From Chloroflexota bacterium (lineage in GTDB: Bacteria; Chloroflexota; Limnocylindria; P2-11E): DNA of 41,444 nucleotides. Each line of letters begins with the position of its first letter. The first letter of the stretch is position 1. The stretch is taken from positions 1 through 41,444 of the forward strand of contig VBDX01000119.1 of the NCBI GenBank assembly GCA_005881885.1. Direction: 5' to 3'. This document shows positions 1 to 6,534 of this stretch, piece by piece. The position numbers were made by a program, and so were the translations under genes. Under the pieces are notes generated by a model. It was given only the letters and a program-made list of their open reading frames with translations. It ran no database searches and was not told the DNA's origin.

Positions 1-70
1 CGAAGGACCCGACAGTAGTTGTCATCAGGGGCGTGGGTTTCAGGGGGGTTCTGCCGCCTTCGACTGTCAT
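1..70 (-). CDS. MetE C-terminal-half protein (partial, runs off window)
   Basis: The first 23 codons of a gene on the minus strand are present; the rest lies outside the window. The ATG at 70 overlaps the TGA of the upstream MetE-like gene in an ATGA arrangement, so the two are translationally coupled. After about 15 residues the protein reads M-T-T-T-V-G-S-F, the usual opening of the catalytic, zinc-binding C-terminal barrel of cobalamin-independent methionine synthase (core MetE). I infer that this is the catalytic half of a split methionine synthase, transferring a methyl group to homocysteine. The zinc ligands fall outside the window, so the assignment rests on the opening motif, the overlap and the operon context. 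Confidence 0.6.
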   Translation of the reverse strand, partial: MTVEGGRTPLKPTPLMTTTVGSF

Positions 71-1047
71 GCGGGCACCTTCTCTCCGGAGACAAGCCGC
101 GCGCCCTCGACGAGAGCGGTGAGCTTCGCGCGCGCGACGTCGCGGGGCAGATACTCGAGCGATGTCGTGGGGGCCAGCCTCAGATGGTCCTCAGGCACGA
201 GCTTGAGGGCTCGTTCGGCGTAGCCCGCGACCTCCTCGGCCGTCTCGAGTCGAGTATTGCGAGCGTCCACGACCCCGAGGAGCACGTACTTGTTGCGGAA
301 CGCGTCGAGCCGCTCGAAGGCCGTCGTGTCGCGGCTCCGCACGTCGATCGCGATCGCCGCCACGGGGAACGAGGCCAGAGACTCGAGGACCGCGTCCGGC
401 GGGAAGAAGTACGTCACGAGAGCGAGCGCGTGGGCTGCATCGGCGAGCCGACTGTAGGCCTCGCGCGCGAGCTCGATGTGACGCGGGGATGCCACCACTG
501 CCGGGTCCTCGATGTCGACCATGCGCGCGCCTGCGTCGCTTAGCCCACGGATCTCACGCGCGGTCGCATCGGCGATCGCGAGGACGCGGTCCTCCAGCGA
601 GCTGAAGTGATCGTCCCGTGAGGCCAGCGTCGCGAACGTCAGCGGACCGGGCACCGCCGCCTTGAGCTGGGCCTTGGCCACGCCGCGCGCGAACGTGTAG
701 TCGCGGACCAGCGATTTTCCGTCGGTGACGATCGGTCCGGTGATCACGGGCTGCCGGTAGTAGGTGTTGTTGTCGTAGAAGCGCTCGAGCGGTCCGGCCT
801 CGACGCCGGACCACGTCCGTGCGAACGGAGCGAGCAGATCGTCCCAGCGGATCTGCCCATCGTTGACCACGTCCACACCGGCGGCTTCGATCTCGCCGAT
901 CGTCGAGCGGGTGACCTCGTCGTACACCTTGTCGAGCTCGGCGTCGCTGATCTCGCCCCGGTCGTGCCGATGGAGCGCTCGGCGCAGCTCCTGCGCTGGC
1001 AGCGCGTCTCCGATCTTGGGATACGCGCCGATGACCGTCGTTTTCAT
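67..1047 (-). CDS. MetE-family protein resembling the N-terminal (folate-binding) barrel
   Basis: A 326-residue protein of the cobalamin-independent methionine synthase superfamily. It opens with K-T-T-V-I-G-A-Y-P. It lacks the zinc ligands of catalytic MetE: where the catalytic half has H-x-C, this reads V-T-Y-F, and where the last Cys should be it reads A-P-T-T-S-L-E-Y-L-P. Those segments instead match the N-terminal barrel of full-length MetE (TTYF; GV-DARN; a serine-rich S-L-x-x-x-P stretch), which helps bind polyglutamylated methyltetrahydrofolate. With the downstream gene it probably forms a two-gene version of MetE. Its ATG overlaps the metF stop by ATGA, so it belongs to the SAM-riboswitch operon. 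A non-methionine-synthase role for a lone MetE-like barrel cannot be excluded. Confidence 0.75.
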   Translation of the reverse strand: MKTTVIGAYPKIGDALPAQELRRALHRHDRGEISDAELDKVYDEVTRSTIGEIEAAGVDVVNDGQIRWDDLLAPFARTWSGVEAGPLERFYDNNTYYRQPVITGPIVTDGKSLVRDYTFARGVAKAQLKAAVPGPLTFATLASRDDHFSSLEDRVLAIADATAREIRGLSDAGARMVDIEDPAVVASPRHIELAREAYSRLADAAHALALVTYFFPPDAVLESLASFPVAAIAIDVRSRDTTAFERLDAFRNKYVLLGVVDARNTRLETAEEVAGYAERALKLVPEDHLRLAPTTSLEYLPRDVARAKLTALVEGARLVSGEKVPA

Positions 1048-1964
1048 GTTCCCACCGCCACCTTTGCTTGCGGCCGCGGCAGCAGTCCCGCCGCTTCGAC
1101 GACGCGAGCCACCGCTTCAGGCCACTCGATCGCGTAGAGATGGACGCCCCGGACGCCGGGAAGCGCTTTGAGCGCCTTCACCATCTCGACCGCGATCAGG
1201 GTGCCCTCGGCCTCCGCGTCGGCCGCTTTCTTCATCCGTTCGAGCACGTCGGGGCCCAGCGCGAGGCCAGGCACCTTCGCCATCCGCTCGGCCTGCTCGG
1301 CCGAGCGCAGCACCAGCACGCCAGCGATGATCGGCACCTCCCGCGCACCGCCGCGGCGGACCTCGACGAGCCACTGGCTGAAGACCGCGAGGTCGAAGAC
1401 GGGCTGCGTCTGTAAAAACTCCGCGCCCGCCGCGATCTTTTCGAAGGTCTTCGTGAGGTCGGCCTCCATCGGTTTTGTGAACGGGGACGCTGTCGCCCCG
1501 ACGAGCATCTTTGGCGGCTGCTTGATTTCGTCCCCCGATAAGAAGCGCGCTTGATCGCGCATGCCTACGGCCATCTTCACGAGGCCGACGCCGTCGAGGT
1601 CCTTGACGTTCACCGCGTCGGGGTGGTTGCCCTGCTTCGGATCATCACCGCTCATGAAGACGAAGTTCTCGATGCCCATCGCCACCGCGCCGAGCACATC
1701 AGCCTGGAGCGCGATGCGGTTCCGATCGCGGCCGGTGATCTGAACGATCGGCTCCACGCCGGACGATCGCACGATCGTGGCGGCCGGGATCGCGGCCATC
1801 GCCACCATCGCGCGGTTGCTGTCGGTGACGTTAACCGCGTCCACGACGCCCTTAAGCGCCTCGCCGCGGCGGCGGACGACGTTCGCCGCCGCACTCTTGG
1901 GCGGGTTCAGCTCCGCCGTGATCACGAACTCGCCCGATCTCAGAAGGCTCGCGAACGCGCTCAA
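1044..1964 (-). CDS. metF: 5,10-methylenetetrahydrofolate reductase
   Basis: MetF reduces methylene-tetrahydrofolate to methyl-tetrahydrofolate with an FAD cofactor, supplying the methyl donor to the MetE proteins downstream. The barrel opens with V-I-T-A-E-L-N-P-P-K, containing the conserved catalytic Glu, and later has F-M-S-G-D-D-P-K-Q-G and Q-T-Q-P-V-F-D, typical MetF segments. I place the start at a TTG at 1964 (306 aa) because an AGGAGAGG ribosome site lies 8 nt upstream; a longer reading from an ATG at 2072 would translate through the riboswitch. metF is first in an operon with the two MetE-like genes, coupled by ATGA overlap. Expression is very likely repressed by S-adenosylmethionine through the leader. 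Confidence 0.93.
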   Translation of the reverse strand: MSAFASLLRSGEFVITAELNPPKSAAANVVRRRGEALKGVVDAVNVTDSNRAMVAMAAIPAATIVRSSGVEPIVQITGRDRNRIALQADVLGAVAMGIENFVFMSGDDPKQGNHPDAVNVKDLDGVGLVKMAVGMRDQARFLSGDEIKQPPKMLVGATASPFTKPMEADLTKTFEKIAAGAEFLQTQPVFDLAVFSQWLVEVRRGGAREVPIIAGVLVLRSAEQAERMAKVPGLALGPDVLERMKKAADAEAEGTLIAVEMVKALKALPGVRGVHLYAIEWPEAVARVVEAAGLLPRPQAKVAVGT

Positions 1965-1968
1965 TAAA

Positions 1969-1995
1969 AAGACCTCTCCTTCTACGAGAGGTCTT
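1969..1995 (-). promoter_or_regulatory. Riboswitch expression platform: RBS-sequestering hairpin
   Basis: On the minus strand AAGACCTCTC (1995-1986), a 7-nt loop and GAGAGGTCTT (1978-1969) form a perfect 10-bp stem. Its 3' arm contains the metF Shine-Dalgarno sequence and runs into a short U tract just before the TTG start, so it can block ribosomes and may also act as a weak intrinsic terminator. CCTCTC in the 5' arm can instead pair with GAGAGG (2015-2010), which is the 3' strand of the aptamer P1 helix. SAM binding would stabilise P1, free CCTCTC and close the blocking hairpin. Confidence 0.85.
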
Positions 1996-2009
1996 CCAGT
2001 TCGGTCGAG

Positions 2010-2139
2010 CCTCTCATCTTTCCCCCTGGGCCTTGCCCCATCAGGAATTCGCCCCTGGGTCGGAATTGGCACCGTCGCGGGTCTCCGCCGGTTGCCGAGG
2101 CGTCATCGGGCCGTTCCCTCAGCCTCTCTGGATGAAAGG
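2010..2139 (-). promoter_or_regulatory. SAM-I (S-box) riboswitch aptamer
   Basis: The leader of metF carries the S-box signature in order: CAGAGAGG, GAGGGAACGGCCCGATGA (kink-turn and ligand core), CCTCGGCAACC, GGTGCCAATTCC and GAAAGATGAGAGG. The closing P1 helix pairs CCTTTCATC (2139-2131) with GATGAGAGG (2018-2010), nine pairs with one G-U. This class binds S-adenosylmethionine and turns expression off. The gap between the aptamer and the divergent gene at 2194 is 54 nt; it contains minus-10-like hexamers on both strands (TAGCAT at 2168-2163 minus, TACACT at 2174-2179 plus) without clear minus-35 boxes. Confidence 0.95.
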
Positions 2140-2193
2140 GGTCGCGTATGAAGTTTCGAACGATGCTAGCACGTACACTTCGCCCGCTTTCGC

Positions 2194-2820
2194 ATGCCCG
2201 ATCGGCTCATCGAACGGACGCTGCGTACCTTCAGCGACGAACTCTCCGCCGACACGCCAGTACCGGGCGGCGGGAGCGCGGCGGCCTATGCCGGTGCGAT
2301 GGGCGCCGCGCTCGCTGCGATGGTCGCCAGGATCGCCGCCAAGAAAGAGAGCTCCGAGCCAATGCGCGCCTTCGCGGAAGAGATGGACGGCTTACGCGCG
2401 GATTTCCTCCGATTCGTGGACGAAGACAGCGCAGCGTACGGCCGAGTGGCCGCGGCGATGAAGCTCCCGCGCAAGACCGAAGAGGAGAAGGCGGCGCGTC
2501 AGGAAGTCATGCAGGGCGCGTTGCTCGGCGCGTCACGCGTGCCGCTCGAGGTCGCGAGGAGCGCCCGGCGTTTGCTCGATGCCTGTGAACGCGCCGCTCT
2601 GGGCGCGAGCCCGATGACCGCAAGCGACGTCGGCGTCGGTGCCCTCATGGCGGAAGCCGCCCTGCGCGGCGCCGCCCTCAACGTGATGATCAACCTCGCG
2701 TCCCTCAAAGATCCCGCGCAGGTGAAGGCGCTATCGGAGGATCTGGACCGCGTTCTCGAGGGCGCCGAGGAGCAGCGGCACCGGATCACGGATTTCGTCG
2801 AGTCACGGATCGCGCGCTAG
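2194..2820 (+). CDS. Cyclodeaminase/cyclohydrolase family protein (FTCD_C), probable methenyl-THF cyclohydrolase
   Basis: A 208-residue protein of the formimidoyl-tetrahydrofolate cyclodeaminase / FchA family. The signature near the N terminus is T-P-V-P-G-G-G-S-A-A-A-Y-A-G-A-M-G-A-A-L, the glycine-rich turn and first helix of this all-helical fold. Family members either cyclise formimino-THF or, as FchA in methylotrophs, interconvert methenyl-THF and formyl-THF. It overlaps the next gene, folD, by one base. That FolD has lost the residues needed for cyclohydrolase activity, so I infer that this protein supplies the cyclohydrolase step. No ribosome site stands out in front of the ATG. It is divergent from the SAM-controlled metF operon, joining two halves of one-carbon metabolism. 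Confidence 0.85.
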   Translation: MPDRLIERTLRTFSDELSADTPVPGGGSAAAYAGAMGAALAAMVARIAAKKESSEPMRAFAEEMDGLRADFLRFVDEDSAAYGRVAAAMKLPRKTEEEKAARQEVMQGALLGASRVPLEVARSARRLLDACERAALGASPMTASDVGVGALMAEAALRGAALNVMINLASLKDPAQVKALSEDLDRVLEGAEEQRHRITDFVESRIAR

Positions 2821-3665
2821 TGCGGCTCCTCCACGGCAAGCCGCTCGCCGAGCAGCTGTACGCGCGGTCGCGGGAGCGGAGCGACGCGCTCCATGCACGG
2901 GGCATCGCGCCACGACTTGCCGCCGTTTCCGTGGGCGCCGACCCCGCGGCGAACACCTACGTGCAGCGTCTCGCCGCTCGCGGGAACCGTCTTGGAATCG
3001 CGGTCGATGAGATCTCGCTGAGCCGCGACGCGACCGAGCGCGACCTCACCGAGAGGCTTGAGCGCCTCGGGGGCGAGCCGGGCATCCACGGCGTGCTGCT
3101 GCTGACGCCCCTCCCGGGCGCGCTCGACGAGGGTCACATCGTCGATCACATCTCGGCGCAGAAGGACGTCGAAGGGATGAATCCGTTCAACGTCGGTCTC
3201 CTCGCCGATGGACGGCCGCGGTTCGTGCCCTCGACCGCCGAAGCCGTGGTCGAGCTTCTGAAGTTCCACGGCGTGGTGCTCCGCGGTGCGCGCGCGGTGG
3301 TGATCGGGCGGAGCACGGTGATCGGCCGGCCGGCGGCTTACCTATTGCTGAAGGAAGACGCGACGGTCACGATCGCGCACTCGAACACCCGGGATCTCCA
3401 GACGATCAGCAAAGGCGCCGAGGTCGTCGTGGTCGGCGTCGGCAGGGCAGGCTTCCTTCGCGGCGACATGATCGCCCCGGGAGCGACGGTCATCGATGCG
3501 GGCATCAACGTGACGCCGCGAGGCATCGTCGGCGATGTAGACGCCGAGAGCGTGTCGGCGGTCGCGGAGGCGCTCAGCCCCGTGCCCGGCGGGCTCGGAA
3601 GCGTGACGACCGAGCTGCTGCTACGAAACGTCCTCACGGCGGCCGAGCGCCAGCAGCCTGATTAG
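2820..3665 (+). CDS. folD: FolD-family methylene-THF dehydrogenase, likely without cyclohydrolase activity
   Basis: A 281-residue FolD homologue with the NADP-binding half intact (V-V-I-G-R-S-T-V-I-G-R-P at about 161-172; P-V-P-G-G-L-G-S near the C terminus). FolD normally oxidises methylene-THF to methenyl-THF and hydrolyses it to formyl-THF at one site. Here three active-site positions differ from E. coli FolD: the Lys four residues after the conserved Tyr is Leu51, the Gln of the L-V-Q-L-P-L-P motif is Leu95, and the Asp of K-D-V-D-G is Glu118. Tyr47 is kept. The Lys is the residue most tied to the cyclohydrolase step. The GTG start overlaps the stop of the cyclohydrolase-family gene by one base. 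I infer a dehydrogenase-only enzyme, though a divergent bifunctional form is possible. Confidence 0.9.
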   Translation: MRLLHGKPLAEQLYARSRERSDALHARGIAPRLAAVSVGADPAANTYVQRLAARGNRLGIAVDEISLSRDATERDLTERLERLGGEPGIHGVLLLTPLPGALDEGHIVDHISAQKDVEGMNPFNVGLLADGRPRFVPSTAEAVVELLKFHGVVLRGARAVVIGRSTVIGRPAAYLLLKEDATVTIAHSNTRDLQTISKGAEVVVVGVGRAGFLRGDMIAPGATVIDAGINVTPRGIVGDVDAESVSAVAEALSPVPGGLGSVTTELLLRNVLTAAERQQPD

Positions 3666-5024
3666 CTACACCTCGACGTTCGCGCTGCCGGGCTTGCTCG
3701 CCGCGTACGCCTGTGTCGCGTAGCGCTCCGCGGCGCGCAGATCCCCGCGCTTCTTCGCGGAACGCGAGAGCCGCATGAGCACATCGCCGAGCTCCGCTTT
3801 CGCGTCAAGCGCGCGGTACGTGGCCGCGACCTCGCGCATCCGGCGCTCCGCACGCACCGGCTGCCCGTCGCGCAGGTCGAGCTCCGCGAGGACCAGCGTC
3901 GCGGTCGCCACTGCGCGATCGGCATCGGCGCCGCGTTCGTCGGTCGCCCCGATCGCCGCTTCCGCGCTCGAGCGCGCGAGGGCGGCGTCCTTCGCCTTCA
4001 GCGCGACCTCCGCGCGAGTCGCGTAGCAGTGCGCGAGATAGGCGGCCGGGCCAGACACCTTGGCGATCTCGATCGCGCGCGCGACATGCTCGTACGCGGC
4101 CAGGGTTCGGCCGGCGTCCGCCGCGAGCACGGCGAGGGCGTTCCGCATGATGAGCACCCCCACGAGGTCTTTGGCGAGCTCGGCGGACGCGAGAGCCTTC
4201 TGGTAATGCCCGGCCGCCGCGTCCTGATCGCCGAGCGCGCGGTACGCGTTGCCAAGCCCCTGATGAATGAAGGCGATGCGTCCAAGGTCGCCGATCTCGT
4301 TGGACCACTCGAGCGCGCGCTGGTAGTAGGAGGTCGCCGCCTGCGGCTCTCCGAGATCCTGCGCGCAGCCGCCAAGGGTGATGAGAATCCGCAGGCGAAG
4401 CAGCTGGTCGGGCGGGCGGGCTGACTCGATGCGCCGCAGCAGATCCTCGAGCATCTGGCGCGCGGCCCGCGGATCCCCGGCGATCCGCGTGGCGATCGCG
4501 AGCTGGTAGTCGGCGGCGCGCGCGAGAGGTTCGTCGCGCAGCTCGCCGGCGAGGCGCTGCGCCACGGCGAGCATCCCCGTGGCGTCGTTCCCGCGATGCA
4601 GTAGGTTCAGCGCCGAGCCAGCGTAGAGGCGCAGCCGGGAGCTCTCGCGGACGGTCAGATCGCCCGCGTCGAGCAGGCGTTCGGCGCGACGGAGCGCTTC
4701 AGGCGCTCCCGCGAACGTCAGCAGGCCGGCGATGGACCCGACCTCGAGCTCGTGCTCCTTGCGCGCGCGCTCCGCGTCGGCATCGTCGAGGAAGTACGAC
4801 GCCGGCTTGTCGAGCTTGCGGGCCATGTGCTCGAGCGAGCGCATCGCCGGCCGGATCTTGCCGAGCTCGATCGCACTCACGTGCGCGCGCGTGAAATACG
4901 GGGCGCCGAGCTGCGCCTGCGAGATGCCAGCGGCGAGGCGCGCCTCGCGAAGCCGGTCGCCGAGCTTCTTGAGCGCGGCAGACATCGGCGCCGGACGGCG
5001 CCGTCGCATCCGGACCTGGGGCAC
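3666..5024 (-). CDS. XRE-family transcriptional regulator with C-terminal TPR repeats
   Basis: A 452-residue protein with an N-terminal helix-turn-helix of the XRE/Cro type (roughly residues 22-78, with G-I-S-Q-A-Q-L-G and S-A-I-E-L-G-K-I-R-P) followed by about 350 residues of alpha-helical tetratricopeptide-like repeats (for example the L-G-N-A-Y-R-A-L-G-D type units). Such regulators often sense a peptide or partner protein through the TPR superhelix. A start at an internal ATG (4985) is possible, but the GTG at 5024 lies 6 nt after a good minus-10, fitting a leaderless transcript, and gives a basic R-R-R-R N-terminal tail. Its stop directly abuts the folD stop. A paralogue is at 15889-17196. 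Its targets are unknown. Confidence 0.88.
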   Translation of the reverse strand: MPQVRMRRRRPAPMSAALKKLGDRLREARLAAGISQAQLGAPYFTRAHVSAIELGKIRPAMRSLEHMARKLDKPASYFLDDADAERARKEHELEVGSIAGLLTFAGAPEALRRAERLLDAGDLTVRESSRLRLYAGSALNLLHRGNDATGMLAVAQRLAGELRDEPLARAADYQLAIATRIAGDPRAARQMLEDLLRRIESARPPDQLLRLRILITLGGCAQDLGEPQAATSYYQRALEWSNEIGDLGRIAFIHQGLGNAYRALGDQDAAAGHYQKALASAELAKDLVGVLIMRNALAVLAADAGRTLAAYEHVARAIEIAKVSGPAAYLAHCYATRAEVALKAKDAALARSSAEAAIGATDERGADADRAVATATLVLAELDLRDGQPVRAERRMREVAATYRALDAKAELGDVLMRLSRSAKKRGDLRAAERYATQAYAASKPGSANVEV

Positions 5025-5030
5025 CGGCGC

Positions 5031-5059
5031 ACGGTACGCGGGAGAGACGACCGCGTCAA
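5031..5059 (-). promoter_or_regulatory. Probable sigma-A promoter of the XRE-TPR gene, leaderless
   Basis: On the minus strand TTGACG (5059-5054), a 17-nt spacer and TACCGT (5036-5031) match a housekeeping promoter. The GTG start at 5024 is 6 nt downstream, where transcription would begin, so the message would have no leader. No Shine-Dalgarno sequence is visible in front of this GTG. Confidence 0.6.
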
Positions 5060-5097
5060 TCTGGAATCGACAGGGCTGGCTTCAATAGACTGCGGGA

Positions 5098-5493
5098 GTG
5101 CGGGGAGAACACATTCGCGTACTGGCCGTCGACGACCATCCGTCGGTCCGGGAGAACCTGCGCTATCTCATAAACGCCGAGCCGGACATGGAGTGCGTGG
5201 GGGTGGCGCGCGATGCGGTCCAGTGCGTGAAGGCTTGCCAGGAGCTCCTGCCCGACGTGGTCGTGCTCGACGACGAGATGCCCGGCGCCCGCGGTCTACA
5301 GGTGCTCGAGTGGCTTGGGAGCGATCATCCCGACATCCGCGTGGTCATGTACACGCTGGACGCCGAGGTCTGCGAGTCCGCTCGCCACCTCGGCGCGGCC
5401 GGCTGCGTCCTGAAGGATGCGAACTATGAGGTGCTGCTGCGCGCGATCCGGAACGCGTATGCGTCAGCGAGGAAGTCCGCGGAGACGCATTAG
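5098..5493 (+). CDS. Single-domain response regulator (receiver only)
   Basis: A 131-residue stand-alone receiver domain. The acidic pair is at V-D-D (11-13), the phosphoacceptor Asp is about residue 58 in V-V-L-D-D-E-M-P-G, the switch Thr is near 86 (M-Y-T) and the conserved Lys is about 106 (C-V-L-K-D). It resembles the receiver of NarL/FixJ regulators but has no DNA-binding domain: the reading frame stops at 5493 and a minus-strand gene follows 6 nt later. It starts at GTG, divergent from the XRE-TPR gene with a 73-nt gap. It probably works as a phosphate shuttle or by protein contact. No histidine kinase is adjacent. Confidence 0.87.
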   Translation: MRGEHIRVLAVDDHPSVRENLRYLINAEPDMECVGVARDAVQCVKACQELLPDVVVLDDEMPGARGLQVLEWLGSDHPDIRVVMYTLDAEVCESARHLGAAGCVLKDANYEVLLRAIRNAYASARKSAETH

Positions 5494-5499
5494 CGCCAG

Positions 5500-6522
5500 C
5501 TACTCGAGGCGGATGATCGGCGGGTGCTCGATGTCCTCGAAGTGCGTCGTGTCGATGAAGCGCAGCTTCCCCATGAGCCGGTCGAGCAGGATCGAGTGTG
5601 TCCGCGCACCTCGCGCGAAGAAGTGGACACCCTTGAGCACCTCGCCGTCGGTCACGCCCGTGGCGACGAAGCGGATGTCGTTCCCGCTCGCGAGGTCTTC
5701 GGTCCGGTAGATCCGCGTCTCGTCGGCGATGCCCATCTTCTTCGCACGTGCGCGTTCCTCCTCGCTGCGGAAGCGCAGGCGACCCAGGATTTCGGCGCCG
5801 ATGCAGCGGAGGGCGGCGGCCGCGAGCACGCCTTCAGGCGCGCCACCGGTCCCCATGACCGCGTGCACGTCGGTGCCGGCGATCGGGACCGACAGCGAGG
5901 CCATGAGATCGCCGTCCTCGATGAGCTTGATTCGAGCGCCGGCTGCGCGGACGTCGTTAATGAGCTTCTCGTGCCGCGGACGATCCAGGATGACGATGGT
6001 CAGGTCGCTGACGTCGCGATTCAGCGACTGCGCGATGGCCTTTAGGTTTTCGGCGACCGGACGGTCGAGGTCGACCTTTCCTCTCGCCGGTGGGCCGACG
6101 ACGAGCTTTTCCATGTACGTGTCGGGTGCGTGCAGCAAACCCCCGGGCTCGGAGATGGCCATCACCGCGACCGCGTTCGGGCGTCCCTTGGCCACGGGGT
6201 TCGTACCCTCGAGCGGATCGACCGCGATGTGCACCTCGGGACCGTCGCCGCGCCCGACGCGCTCGCCGATGAACAGCATGGGCGCTTCGTCGCGCTCGCC
6301 CTCGCCGATCACGACGGTGCCGTTGAAGCGGGCGTCCTCCATGCTCTTGCGCATCGCCTCGACCGCGGCCTGATCCGCCTCGTTGTTGTTCCCGTGCCCC
6401 ATCCAATGCGCGGCGGCGATGGCGGCAGCTTCGGTGATGCGCACGAGCTCGAGGCTCGCGGTGCGATCGCGTGGGATCCGCTCGAGCGGTGGCGTCCCGG
6501 CAGCCGCTGCCGTCTGGCCCAT
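5500..6522 (-). CDS. glpX: Fructose-1,6-bisphosphatase class II
   Basis: A 340-residue GlpX-type phosphatase that hydrolyses fructose-1,6-bisphosphate in gluconeogenesis; some homologues also act on sedoheptulose-1,7-bisphosphate. Diagnostic metal and phosphate motifs are present: G-E-G-E-R-D-E-A-P-M (about residues 73-82), D-P-L-E-G-T-N (about 102-108) and the G-T-G-G-A-P-E-G loop in the C-terminal half. Length is normal for the family. Its ATG lies 12 nt downstream of the stop of the glycerate kinase gene, so the two form a small central-carbon operon. No class I FBPase is in the window. Confidence 0.93.
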   Translation of the reverse strand: MGQTAAAAGTPPLERIPRDRTASLELVRITEAAAIAAAHWMGHGNNNEADQAAVEAMRKSMEDARFNGTVVIGEGERDEAPMLFIGERVGRGDGPEVHIAVDPLEGTNPVAKGRPNAVAVMAISEPGGLLHAPDTYMEKLVVGPPARGKVDLDRPVAENLKAIAQSLNRDVSDLTIVILDRPRHEKLINDVRAAGARIKLIEDGDLMASLSVPIAGTDVHAVMGTGGAPEGVLAAAALRCIGAEILGRLRFRSEEERARAKKMGIADETRIYRTEDLASGNDIRFVATGVTDGEVLKGVHFFARGARTHSILLDRLMGKLRFIDTTHFEDIEHPPIIRLE

Positions 6523-6534
6523 GGCGCAGTAACG

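Noticed and set aside
1965-2072. Longer N terminus for metF from an ATG at 2072
   Set aside because: It would translate through the SAM riboswitch and expression platform; a TTG with a strong ribosome site at 1964 matches the family N terminus.
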